A DNA stretch of 64,000 nt from Pseudoclavibacter chungangensis (GTDB taxonomy: Bacteria; Actinomycetota; Actinomycetes; Actinomycetales; Microbacteriaceae): the NCBI RefSeq assembly GCF_013410545.1, contig NZ_JACCFV010000001.1, positions 3,658,001 to 3,722,000 of the forward strand. The letters are read 5' to 3'. Under the pieces are notes generated by a model. The model was not told where the DNA came from, did not search any database, and saw only the letters and a list, made by a program, of their open reading frames with translations. Of the stretch, positions 56,332 to 64,000 are shown one piece after another. The stretch's first letter is position 1, and the number at the start of each line of letters is the position of its first letter. The position numbers and the translations under genes were made by a program.

Positions 56332-56531
56332 GTGTGTTCTTTCGTGCGTGGGGGATCGCAGGAGTGCGGCGGCACCCGGGCACCACGGAACACGAACGAG
56401 GAACGGTTCAGAATCCGGGGGCGAATCTGTGAAGAGCGGGGGGATCGGCTCAACAAAGCATGGGTACCTCTGCACCTTGCAGGTTACACGAGGTCATGGA
56501 ATCATGCGCGCCCCGTTGCTCGGCCCGACGC

Positions 56532-56567
56532 ACGACGGGTGCGGTCCCGTCGGACCGCACCCGTCGT
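56532..56567 (-). terminator. purL terminator
   Basis: Perfect 16-base arms (ACGACGGGTGCGGTCC and complement) around a CGTC loop, 15 bases beyond the purL stop. The remaining part of the 250-base gap to 56331 must hold the SipW operon promoter; a clear one was not identified. Confidence 0.85.
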
Positions 56568-56581
56568 CGAGTGATCGGGGA

Positions 56582-58888
56582 CTAGCCCCGCCCTCCCACG
56601 ATCTCGCCGAAGCGCTCGGGGAGCGTCGCGCGCCGCGTCGTGCGGAGCTCGGCGACCGGCACCGTGAAGTGGTCCTGCACCTCGAGGGCGTCGCCGTCGC
56701 TCACGCCGATGCGGAGGACGGGGAAGCCGCGTGCCTCGCACATCTTCATGAAGCGCACGTCGTCGTCGTGCTGCACGGCCACGAGCATGCGGGCGGTCGA
56801 CTCCGAGAAGAGCGCGGTCGTCACGTCGACGCCGTCGCGTGCGCAGAGTTCGGTGAGCCACACGCGCGCACCCACACCGAAGCGGGCCGCCGACTCGGCG
56901 AGCGCCGCGGCGAGGCCGCCCTCGGACAGGTCGTGCGCCGCCGTGAGCAGCCCCTGCTTCGACGCGCCGATGACGAGGTCGGCGAGTTCGCGCTCCGCGG
57001 CGAGGTCGACGGCGGGCGGAAGGCCACCGAGGTGGTCGTGCACGACGCCGGCCCACTGCGAGCCGGAGAGCTCCTCGCGGGTCGTGCCGAGCAGGTAGAG
57101 GTTGTCGCCCTCGTCCTGCCAGCCGCCTGGCACGCGGCGGTCGACCTGGTCGATGAGGCCGAGGACGCCCACGACGGGCGTCGGGTGGATGGGCACGTCG
57201 CCCGTCTGGTTGTAGAACGAGACGTTGCCGCCCGTCACGGGGATCTCGAGCTCGAGGCACGCGTCCGCGAGGCCCTCCACGGCCTGCGAGAACTGCCACA
57301 TGACCTCGGGGTTCTCCGGCGAGCCGAAGTTGAGGCAGTCGCTCACGGCCGCGGGGCGCGCGCCCGTCGCCGCGACGTTCCGGTACGCCTCGGCGAGCGC
57401 GAGCTGCGCTCCGGCACGCGGGTCGAGATACGCGTAGCGGCCGTTCGCGTCGAGCGAGATCGCGAACCCGAGGCCCGTGCGCTCGTCGATGCGCACCATG
57501 CCCGCGTCCTCGGGGAACGAGAAGGCGGTGTTGCCGAGCACGTATCGGTCGTACTGGTTCGTGATCCACTCGGTGTCGGCGAGGTTCGGCGAGCCGAGCA
57601 CGCGCAGGAACTGCTCGCGAAGCGCACCGTTCTCGCTCGTGCGCGGCAGCGCCTCGGCCCGGTCGGCCTGCACGACGTCGAGCCAGGCGGGGTACGCGAC
57701 GGGGCGCTCGTAGACGGGGCCGTCGATCGCGACGGTGCGCGGGTCGACGTCGACGATGCGCTCGCCGTGCCAGTCGATGACGAGGCGGCCCGTGTCGGTC
57801 ACCTCACCGAGCACGCTCGTCTCGACCTCCCACTTCGCCGTGATCGCGAGGAACTCGTCGAGCTTCTCGGGGCGCACGACGGCCATCATGCGCTCCTGGC
57901 TCTCCGACATGAGGATCTCCTCGGCCGTGAGCGTGGGGTCGCGCAGCAGCACGGAGTCGAGCTCGATGAACATGCCGCCGTCGCCGGCCGCCGCGAGCTC
58001 GCTCGTCGCGCACGAGATGCCGGCCGCACCCAGGTCCTGGATGCCCTCGACGACCCCGCCCCGGAACAGCTCAAGGCAGCACTCGATGAGCACCTTCTCG
58101 GCGAACGGGTCGCCGACCTGCACGGCCGGGCGCTTCGTCGGGCCCTGCGCGTCGAACGAGTCCGAGGCGAGGATCGACGCGCCGCCGATGCCGTCGCCGC
58201 CCGTGCGGGCGCCGAAGAGCACGACCTTGTTACCCGCGCCGCGCGCGTTCGCGAGGTGCAGTTCGTCGTGGCGGAGCACGCCCACGGCGAGCGCGTTGAC
58301 GAGGGGGTTCGCCTGGTACACCGGGTCGAACCACGTCTCGCCGCCGATGTTCGGCAGGCCGAGGCAGTTGCCGTAGTGCGAGATGCCCGACACGACGCCG
58401 TGCACGACGCGAGCCGTGTCGGCCTCGTCGATGTCGCCGAAGCGGAGCGCGTCCATGACCGCGACGGGGCGCGCACCCATCGAGATGATGTCGCGGACGA
58501 TGCCGCCGACGCCGGTCGCGGCGCCCTGGAACGGCTCGATGTACGAGGGGTGGTTGTGCGACTCGACCTTGAAGGTGACGGCCCAGCCGTCGCCCGCGTC
58601 GATGACGCCCGCGTTTTCGCCCATGCCGACGAGCAGGTCGCGCTTCATCGCGTCGTTGACCTTCTGCCCGAACTGACGCAGGTAGATCTTCGACGACTTG
58701 TACGAGCAGTGCTCCGACCACATGACGGAGTACATGGCGAGTTCGCCCGACGTGGGGCGACGGCCGAGAATCTCGCGGATGCGCGCGTACTCGTCGGACT
58801 TGAGGCCGAGGGCGGCATAGGGCTGCTCGCGCTCGGGCGTGGCTTCGGCGTTGGCGACGGTGTCGGGGACGTGCACGGGCGTGGTCAC
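56582..58888 (-). CDS. purL: Phosphoribosylformylglycinamidine synthase subunit PurL
   Basis: 768 residues, typical of the small PurL that works with separate PurQ and PurS (neither is nearby). The GTG at 58888 has AGGAG ten bases ahead; a GTG six codons earlier is possible. Family marks: [12 protein letters not shown] with the catalytic histidine, [35 protein letters not shown] and a C-terminal [12 protein letters not shown]-dependent amidation of FGAR in purine synthesis. Ends at a strong terminator. Confidence 0.95.
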   Translation of the reverse strand: MTTPVHVPDTVANAEATPEREQPYAALGLKSDEYARIREILGRRPTSGELAMYSVMWSEHCSYKSSKIYLRQFGQKVNDAMKRDLLVGMGENAGVIDAGDGWAVTFKVESHNHPSYIEPFQGAATGVGGIVRDIISMGARPVAVMDALRFGDIDEADTARVVHGVVSGISHYGNCLGLPNIGGETWFDPVYQANPLVNALAVGVLRHDELHLANARGAGNKVVLFGARTGGDGIGGASILASDSFDAQGPTKRPAVQVGDPFAEKVLIECCLELFRGGVVEGIQDLGAAGISCATSELAAAGDGGMFIELDSVLLRDPTLTAEEILMSESQERMMAVVRPEKLDEFLAITAKWEVETSVLGEVTDTGRLVIDWHGERIVDVDPRTVAIDGPVYERPVAYPAWLDVVQADRAEALPRTSENGALREQFLRVLGSPNLADTEWITNQYDRYVLGNTAFSFPEDAGMVRIDERTGLGFAISLDANGRYAYLDPRAGAQLALAEAYRNVAATGARPAAVSDCLNFGSPENPEVMWQFSQAVEGLADACLELEIPVTGGNVSFYNQTGDVPIHPTPVVGVLGLIDQVDRRVPGGWQDEGDNLYLLGTTREELSGSQWAGVVHDHLGGLPPAVDLAAERELADLVIGASKQGLLTAAHDLSEGGLAAALAESAARFGVGARVWLTELCARDGVDVTTALFSESTARMLVAVQHDDDVRFMKMCEARGFPVLRIGVSDGDALEVQDHFTVPVAELRTTRRATLPERFGEIVGGRG

Positions 58889-59069
58889 TTCGCGGGGGCT
58901 CCTCACAGACGCGTCGCCCGGCGACGGCCGGGCCGTTCACGATTCTACGGCCCGTCGGCGGGGCGGTGCGGCCCGCGCTCGCGTCGCGCCGCGGCAGCCG
59001 TGGCGTCGTGGGTCGCGGACGGCGACTCGATACGCTCGTACCGACCGCGAACGACCCCGGGAGGACCGC

Positions 59070-59558
59070 ATGACCGACGAGAACGCCGACGCGATCGAGC
59101 TCGAACGGATCACCCGGGAGGAGCGCGAACTCGTGTTCACGCGCTTCACGCGCGACGACGCGTGGGCGCTCGGCGTGCGACTCCGGGAGGCAGCACTCGA
59201 ACAGGAGCTGCCGATCACGATCGGCATCACCGTCGGGCAGCAGCGCGTGTTCCACACGGCGCTCGACGGTGCGTCGGCCGAGAACGACGACTGGCTCGCG
59301 CGCAAGACGCGTGCCGTGCTGTACTTCGGGCGTTCCTCGCTCGGCGTCGGGGCGCGGTTCCGCGGGGCGGGCCGCGATTACGCGACGGAGGCACGCGTCG
59401 ATCCGAACGAGATCGCGGCCGACGGCGGCGTGTTCGCGATCACGGTCGCGGGCGTCGGGGTGATCGGCGCGGTGGGCGTCTCGGGGCTGCCGCAGTACGA
59501 GGACCACGCGTTCGTCGTCGAGCAGTTGCGCGCGTTCCTGGCGGACGCCGAACGCTAG
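59070..59558 (+). CDS. UPF0303 / GlcG-HbpS-like protein
   Basis: 162 residues from an ATG with GGGAGG upstream. ALEQELPITIGITVGQQRVFHTAL, NDDWLARKTRAVLYFGRSSL and VGVIGAVGVSGLPQYEDHAFVV match the UPF0303 family, related to the heme-binding HbpS/GlcG domain. Function is not established; heme binding or degradation is a suggestion supported only by fold and by the heme oxygenase 2.5 kb away. Its last four bases overlap the end of the convergent small gene. Confidence 0.82.
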   Translation: MTDENADAIELERITREERELVFTRFTRDDAWALGVRLREAALEQELPITIGITVGQQRVFHTALDGASAENDDWLARKTRAVLYFGRSSLGVGARFRGAGRDYATEARVDPNEIAADGGVFAITVAGVGVIGAVGVSGLPQYEDHAFVVEQLRAFLADAER

Positions 59559-59794
59559 CCGCCCCGGGCCGCGGGCTCACCGTGACGCGGCGGACGGAGG
59601 AGCGAACCGGTGGGGCGTCCCGCGCGTCGCGCGCGGACCACATCGGCGGCGAGGCCGATGGGGAGCACGAGGAGCGCCGTGGCGACCACGGCGGTCGTGG
59701 GGGCCGCGGTGCCGTCGAGCCCGAGCGCGGCGCACACGTACGGCGCCGCGAACGCGACGACGACGACGAGCGCACTCGTGAGGAAACGGAACAT
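59555..59794 (-). CDS. Small membrane protein
   Basis: 79 residues from the ATG at 59794 (MFRFLTSALVVVVAFAAPYV). Two hydrophobic helices, about 4-24 and 35-54, and a basic tail (VRARRAGRPTGSLLRPPRHG). Not assigned to a family. The 3' end overlaps the UPF0303 gene by four bases. Palindrome copy 4 lies upstream. Confidence 0.55.
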   Translation of the reverse strand: MFRFLTSALVVVVAFAAPYVCAALGLDGTAAPTTAVVATALLVLPIGLAADVVRARRAGRPTGSLLRPPRHGEPAARGG

Positions 59795-59890
59795 GAACCG
59801 AGCGTAGGAATCGGACCTCCGAACCCCACGAGAACCCCGCCCGCCTCCAAGCCCGCCCACGCCTGCACCCGTACCCGCGGGCGATCAGCC

Positions 59891-59951
59891 GCATTCAGCC
59901 GGGTTGTTGCTACCGGGCCCCAGGCCCGGTAGCAACAACCCGGCTGAATGC
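59891..59951. repeat. Palindromic repeat, copy 4 (longest arms)
   Basis: Arms 59891-59919 and 59923-59951 (29 bases each) are perfectly complementary with a CCA loop. The shared core is extended here by GCATTC/GAATGC, which no other copy has. It lies downstream of the FG-GAP wall-protein gene. Confidence 0.93.
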
Positions 59952-59983
59952 GTGCGGTGCGTGCGGATTGGGTGGCGCGGGTG

Positions 59984-61779
59984 TCAGTTCGTTTGGCGGC
60001 GGGGACGGTGGCGCAGCGCGAGTGCCAGGAGTCCGGCGAGCACGAGTGCGGCAGCAGCGAACGCGGCCGGGAGCAGATCGTCGGCGCCCGTCGAGGCGAG
60101 GGCGCCGTCGTCCGCGCTCGCCGTCGGGGCGGCCGTGCTCGACGGGCCGGGGCCCGTGCCGGTCGTCGCGGTCGGCTCGGTGCTCGACGTGGGCTCGCCC
60201 GTCGGGGTCGTCGTCGTGCTCGGTTCGGGTGTCGCCGGCGCCGCCGCGCGCAGCGTCACGATGCGCACGGCGGGCAGTGTGCCGTCCCACGTGAACAGCG
60301 CGGGCGCCCCGACGGCGAACGTCACGTCCCGGCCCGACGGGTCGGCCGTGAAATCGGCGAACGAGCGGCCGAGGTGCACACCCGCACCGTGGCCGGCGAT
60401 GATCGTGCCGCCCTCGTAGGCGTCACCGAGCAGCTCACTCGACTCGAGCACACCGCTCGACGAGAGGGGCAGCGTGCCGTCGACGAGCGCGCGCGAGTCG
60501 ATCGCGAGCGCATAGCCCGACCCCGGTACGGCGGCATCCCGGGCACCGTCCATCGCGCCCACGAGGAGCATCGACCAGCCGTCCATGCGAACCGCGCCGA
60601 CCGCGTGGCCCAGGTGGTCGTCCGCCGCGAGCCCGTTGATCCACCAACCGCGCGGAACCGTGGCGCCGGCGTCGTCGGTCGAGGCGACGGCCGGGGCGTC
60701 GACGGCGTCCGGGTCGGTGACGACGGTCGCGCGGCTCGTCGAGCCGAGGACGACGAGCGCACTGCCCGTCTTCGGCGCGTCGGAGTCGCCACCGAGCATG
60801 AGGTCGTCGAGGCCGTCACCGTCGATGTCACCGATGCCGACGGCCGAACCACCCATGAGGTCGTAGCCGCGGACGGGACCGTTGATGCGGAAGCCGGGCA
60901 CGTCGCCCGCGCCGACCTCGACGGTGCCGCTCACCTCGGTGAACACCCAGCCGGCACCCGTCGCGAACGCGGACGAACCGGGGACGGTCCACGACGCGGC
61001 ACCCACATACAGGTCGTCGCGCCCGTCACCGTTCACATCGCCTGCGGCGGCCGTCGACACGAGGTCGATGCCCGTCCCGCGCACGCGCGGTCCGCTCGTC
61101 GAGGTGAGTGCGGTCTCGGCGGCGAGCGTCTCGGCGTCGAGCACGGTGACCTCACCGTTCGTGTCGGTGACACCCACCTCGTCGCGCCCGTCACCGTCGA
61201 TGTCGCCCACGCCGATGGCGCGAGTGACCGAGCCCGTCACGACGCGGCCGCGCTCGCCAGGGTATCGAGCGTCACGTCCGAGAAGTCGCGGGAGCCGAAC
61301 ACGAGGAAGACCGCGGCGCTCTGGCTCACGACGACAAGGTCGTCGATGCCGTCGGCGTTCACGTCGCCCGCGCAGCGCACGTCCACGCCGCCCATCCTCG
61401 TGCGAGCCGTGTCGATGATGCGCACCGGCGCGGACTCGTCGACCGTGGCCGAAGCGGCACCGTCGGCCGCGCCGAGCAGCACGTAGCCGCCGGTCGCACC
61501 GGGCGTGAAGTCGAACGTCGAGTAGGTTCCGACGGCGAGGTCGGCGACCCCGTCACCGTCGACGTCGCAGCGCTCCTGCGAGACGGTGCTGCCGAACGCC
61601 GATCCGTCCGGCCCCGTCACGATCCGGTCCGAGACCGGTTCGAGGGCCGAGGCGGGGGGAGGGGCGAAGGCCCCCGACAGGGTGAGTGCGAGTGTGGTTG
61701 CGGCGACGGTGGCCGAGACGGCGACACGTCGCCGGGATGTTGCGTGCACGGGGGCCTTTCGACGGCGGAGCGCGTCCAT
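59984..61779 (-). pseudogene. FG-GAP repeat wall protein with LASTG signal, frameshifted
   Basis: Start ATG at 61779 with GGGAG ahead; signal peptide ends near PPPASA. The first frame (180 residues) has FG-GAP calcium loops DVDGDGVADLAVG and DVNADGIDDLVVV and ends at a TGA in 61237-61239 after DTLASAAAS. Adding one G near 61257 instead gives DTLGERGRVVTGSV and runs directly into the second frame (IGVGDIDGDGRDEVGV, AGDVNGDGRDDLYVG, GIGDIDGDGLDDLMLGG), ending in a Thr/Pro stretch, LASTGADD, membrane helix and basic tail. Intact length would be 598 residues. A separate GTG start at 61240 is possible but would have no signal peptide. Confidence 0.82.
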
Positions 61780-61796
61780 CGCGCTCCCGCCGAAGG

Positions 61797-61815
61797 TGAG
61801 GTTAGCCTGTCCTTA
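61797..61815. promoter_or_regulatory. Iron box (DtxR/IdeR-type operator)
   Basis: TGAGGTTAGCCTGTCCTTA matches 16 of 19 positions of the DtxR consensus TWAGGTTAGSCTAACCTWA. It lies 18 bases before the FG-GAP gene start and covers a minus-strand -10-like TAACCT. It would repress the gene when iron is plentiful. Confidence 0.7.
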
Positions 61816-61899
61816 CACGCATGCGCGACGTCGACCGTTGCTCAGGATCCGCGTGGTCGTCATCGCCGTGCCGGGGGCGTCGGTCCACCCGGCGACACC

Positions 61900-62562
61900 T
61901 CAGCTTCGTTCGGCGTGCGCCCGTCGGACCCCCTCGAAGAGGCGTTCGTTCGCGTCGAACGCGACCGAGGTCTCGTCGACCGCGCGCTGCGCCGAGGGGG
62001 CATCGAGGTTGAGCCCGTCGAGCGCCGCGCGGTAGGTGTTCTTGAACGTCGGGAACTTCCCGATGCCCTCGAGCCGGAAGAACGCGGCCTCGTCGTCGGG
62101 GAGGCCGTAGTGGCGATCGAGCATGACGCGGATCGCCTGGCCCCCCGACAGGTCGCCCAGATAGCGCGTGTAGTGGTGCGCGACGAGCCGACCGAGCTCG
62201 TCCGCCGACGCCTCGATCGCGGCCACGTAGGACGCCGTCTCCGGCAGGACGTCGAGGGGCTCGAGACCCGTGCGCTCGCGGAGAGCGGCGAGATCGGCGG
62301 CGATCGCGTCGCCTCGCTCGAGCGCGGCCGGGAGCAGATCGGGCACGTCGAGCTGCGCGCGAAGGGTCGCCGCGGCGCCGTCGATCGCGGCGTACACGTG
62401 CTCGAGCTGGTCGAGCAGCATCACCCATGCGGCGATGTCGAGCTCGCCGCCGAGGAGCTGGGACATGAACGGCGAGTTCTCCGCGCGCTCGTGGGCGGCC
62501 CGCGTCTCCTCGCGGAAGCGCGTGGAGAGCGGGGCGGTCTCGGCCTCGGGTGGTGTCGTCAT
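61900..62562 (-). CDS. hmuO: Biliverdin-producing heme oxygenase
   Basis: 220 residues, the usual bacterial length. The proximal histidine lies in RAAHERAENSPFM (His24) and the distal helix is YTRYLGDLSGGQAIRVM with the conserved glycines; GKFPTFKNTYRAALDGL follows. It opens heme to release iron, CO and biliverdin. No iron box was seen directly upstream; the box at 61797 serves the gene downstream. Follows the DUF3817 gene by 70 bases. Confidence 0.94.
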   Translation of the reverse strand: MTTPPEAETAPLSTRFREETRAAHERAENSPFMSQLLGGELDIAAWVMLLDQLEHVYAAIDGAAATLRAQLDVPDLLPAALERGDAIAADLAALRERTGLEPLDVLPETASYVAAIEASADELGRLVAHHYTRYLGDLSGGQAIRVMLDRHYGLPDDEAAFFRLEGIGKFPTFKNTYRAALDGLNLDAPSAQRAVDETSVAFDANERLFEGVRRAHAERS

Positions 62563-62632
62563 GCTGGCTCCGTGGGGTCGTACCGTGCGGCGCGCCTGCG
62601 GCGGAGCCGGTCGGGGAGGTGGGGCGAAAGGG

Positions 62633-63115
62633 TCAGTGGGTGAGGGACATCGTGACCGCGACCGTGCTGAACGCGACGACGATCGCCACGAGCGTGATCG
62701 GGTGCCGGACGGCCCAGTAGAGCAGGGGGTCGAGGAATCCGAGCGGCGCGGGGCGACGTCCCGGGAGCGTGACGTCGCCGGTCGCGCCGACGGGCTGCGG
62801 GGCTGCGACCGTCCGCCACCCGCCCGCCAGCATCCGCCGCCGCTCGGCGAACCAGTCGAACAGGAGCGTCGCGAACGGCGGCACCGCGGCGATGCCACCG
62901 AGCAGGAACATGTGCCACGGCCAGCGCTGGTTGAGGCCGACGAGCATCGTGCACGCGAGGTAGGCGATGAACATGCCGCCGTGCAGTGACCCCGCGAGGG
63001 TCACCACCGCATCGGTCGTCCGAGCCCCGTACTTGAGCCACATGCCGAACAGGAGGAGTGCCCACGTGGCGGCCTCGCCGATGGAGACGGTGCGGAGCAG
63101 GGTGCGTGGGGTCAC
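62633..63115 (-). CDS. DUF3817-type integral membrane protein
   Basis: 160 residues from a GTG (VTPRTLLRTVSIGEAATWAL). Four hydrophobic helices; LLFGMWLKYG, GSLHGGMFIAYLACTMLVG and PFATLLFDWFAERR are characteristic of DUF3817 proteins in actinobacteria. Function unknown. It may be cotranscribed with heme oxygenase. Confidence 0.8.
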   Translation of the reverse strand: MTPRTLLRTVSIGEAATWALLLFGMWLKYGARTTDAVVTLAGSLHGGMFIAYLACTMLVGLNQRWPWHMFLLGGIAAVPPFATLLFDWFAERRRMLAGGWRTVAAPQPVGATGDVTLPGRRPAPLGFLDPLLYWAVRHPITLVAIVVAFSTVAVTMSLTH

Positions 63116-63176
63116 GAGATCACATGCTACGGCTTTTTGACGACACCGTGTCGGGAACCTGCGGAGCGTCCGCGGC

Positions 63177-63647
63177 TCAGGCCTGTTCCGATTCCGCGTC
63201 CTCCGGGTGCAGGCGTCGCGCGCCCGGCCCGTCCGCCGCGAGTTCGTCGCCGGGATTGACGATCCGGCACGCACTCAGGGACAGGCAGCCGCAGCCGATG
63301 CACCCCGTGAGCTCGGCCTCGAGCCGCTCGAGTTCGAGGCGCCGCGCCTCGAGCCGTGCGTGCCAGGTCGCCGAGATACGTCCCCAGTCGCGCTTGCCCG
63401 GCATGCGGTCGTGCGGGAGGCACTCGAACACCTCCGCGACCTCCGAGAGCGGGATGCCGAAGCGACGGGCGGCGAGGATGATGCCGATGCGCCGCAGGAC
63501 GTGTCGCGGATAGCGACGCTGGTTGCCGCTCGTGCGCACCGAGGCGATGAGCCCCTCGGCCTCGTAGTAGCGGACGGCACTCGTGGCGATCCCCGCGCGC
63601 CGGGCCACGTCACCCACCGAGAGAAGATCGGTCGCCGAGACGGTCAC
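63177..63647 (-). CDS. soxR: Redox-sensitive regulator SoxR
   Basis: 156 residues; the GTG at 63647 has GGGGAGG five bases ahead. MerR-type helix-turn-helix LSVGDVARRAGIATSAVRYY and wing GNQRRYPRHVLRR. The C-terminal CIGCGCLSLSAC supplies the four cysteines (C-x2-C-x-C-x5-C) for the [2Fe-2S] sensor. In actinobacteria SoxR responds to redox-active quinones or antibiotics and controls a few oxidoreductases or exporters. Confidence 0.95.
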   Translation of the reverse strand: MTVSATDLLSVGDVARRAGIATSAVRYYEAEGLIASVRTSGNQRRYPRHVLRRIGIILAARRFGIPLSEVAEVFECLPHDRMPGKRDWGRISATWHARLEARRLELERLEAELTGCIGCGCLSLSACRIVNPGDELAADGPGARRLHPEDAESEQA

Positions 63648-63698
63648 GGACACCTCCCCGGCTCGATCTGTGCGGACGTGCGGGAAAGCGTACTCCCG

Positions 63699-63730
63699 CT
63701 CGTCGACTCGTCGACTCGTCGACTCGTCGA
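63699..63730. repeat. Tandem repeat (CTCGTCGA)x4
   Basis: Four exact copies of an octamer, ending in CGAG, in the divergent gap between soxR and the acetyltransferase gene. The octamer contains the palindrome TCGA, and the array could fold on itself. Confidence 0.9.
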
Positions 63731-63802
63731 CGAGGCCCCGTCATGTTCGTCGGGGCGAATACTCCGGGCGGCGTGTGACGGTGTACGGCTATCGTGACGA
63801 AG

Positions 63803-64000
63803 ATGCTCATCCCACCCGCCAATGCCCTCGACGAGCGGCTGCCCGGCTCGGTCACGGGGCCGCTCGCGCTCGACGACGTCGACGAGCTGATCGTGCTGCA
63901 GCGTGCCTGCTGGGTGCAGGAGGCGATCGCGAACGACACGCTCGACACCCCACCGCTCCACGAGACGCGCGAGGACGTCCTCGCCGATGCGGCGCAGTGG
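63803..64000 (+). CDS. GNAT-type acetyltransferase, N-terminal part (3' end outside window)
   Basis: 66 codons are visible from the ATG at 63803 (a GTG at 63794 would add three). PLALDDVDELIVLQRACWVQ and the following IANDTLDTPPLHETREDV resemble the first strand-helix pair of actinobacterial GNAT proteins; the acetyl-CoA loop is beyond the window. Divergent from soxR, so possibly a target of it. Confidence 0.6.
   Translation, partial: MLIPPANALDERLPGSVTGPLALDDVDELIVLQRACWVQEAIANDTLDTPPLHETREDVLADAAQW

Noticed and set aside
56261..59932. Open frame of 1223 codons on the plus strand opposite purL
   Set aside because: Composition-driven shadow: charged low-complexity translation without motifs, opposite a complete purL.
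33148..59951. CRISPR repeats
   Set aside because: The four palindromes are kilobases apart with no spacers or cas genes.
61240..61240. Second FG-GAP gene with its own GTG start
   Set aside because: It would lack a signal peptide although its end is a wall-sorting signal; one added base joins both halves seamlessly, so a single broken gene is more likely.

Overview
The window is very GC-rich (clearly above two thirds by eye), densely coding, and uses many GTG starts and 1-4 nt stop/start overlaps. Gene content points to an actinobacterium of the order Micrococcales, most likely Microbacteriaceae (inference): a perfect HAIR/HspR operator in front of clpB, the DUF3151-purA pair, a Septum_form protein, SipW-type signal peptidase with alternate-type signal peptide proteins, and LAxTG cell-wall sorting signals. 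No tRNA, rRNA, CRISPR array, integrase or IS transposase was seen.

Layout. 1-8.6 kb: end of a membrane signalling-type protein, a DUF1023-type hydrolase, an unknown protein, a nucleobase permease (frameshifted) with an amidohydrolase, then clpB under HspR control. 8.8-18.6 kb: RCC1-like wall protein, FAD oxidoreductase plus cupin, nitroreductase plus methyltransferase, two serine hydrolases around an ArsR-type regulator, xth. 18.7-25.4 kb: an LAQTG adhesin, a regulator/ABC-2 exporter operon, pyrE, Septum_form protein, SRPBCC protein. 25.5-33.1 kb: an FMN riboswitch in front of a two-gene ABC importer (permease and binding protein, no ATPase), an orphan DNA methyltransferase, a SpoU-type RNA methylase, a family A polymerase-like protein, DUF3151, purA. 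33.2-43.1 kb: selO, then a ROK repressor divergent from a sugar ABC transporter/oxidoreductase/isomerase operon. 43.2-50.7 kb: ohr, deoC with chorismate mutase, and an unassigned four-gene set (PaaK/CapK-like adenylating enzyme, three-part protein ending in a GNAT domain, Acg-type nitroreductase, tautomerase). 50.7-56.3 kb: second DUF1023-type hydrolase and a five-gene SipW/TasA-like secretion operon. 56.5-64 kb: purL, a heme-binding-type UPF0303 protein, an iron-box-controlled FG-GAP wall protein (frameshifted), heme oxygenase, DUF3817, soxR and the start of an acetyltransferase.

Three observations stand out. First, a family of four near-identical long palindromes lies only between genes (near 33.1, 35.2, 45.5 and 59.9 kb); the flanks differ between copies but remain self-complementary. 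Second, three genes, two of them for exported surface proteins, are each broken by one apparent base change. Third, two sets of genes look like undescribed or poorly described systems: the adenylation/GNAT/nitroreductase/tautomerase set and the SipW-linked surface-protein operon with a ricin-like member. All functional statements below come from reading motifs and context; no database search was possible.
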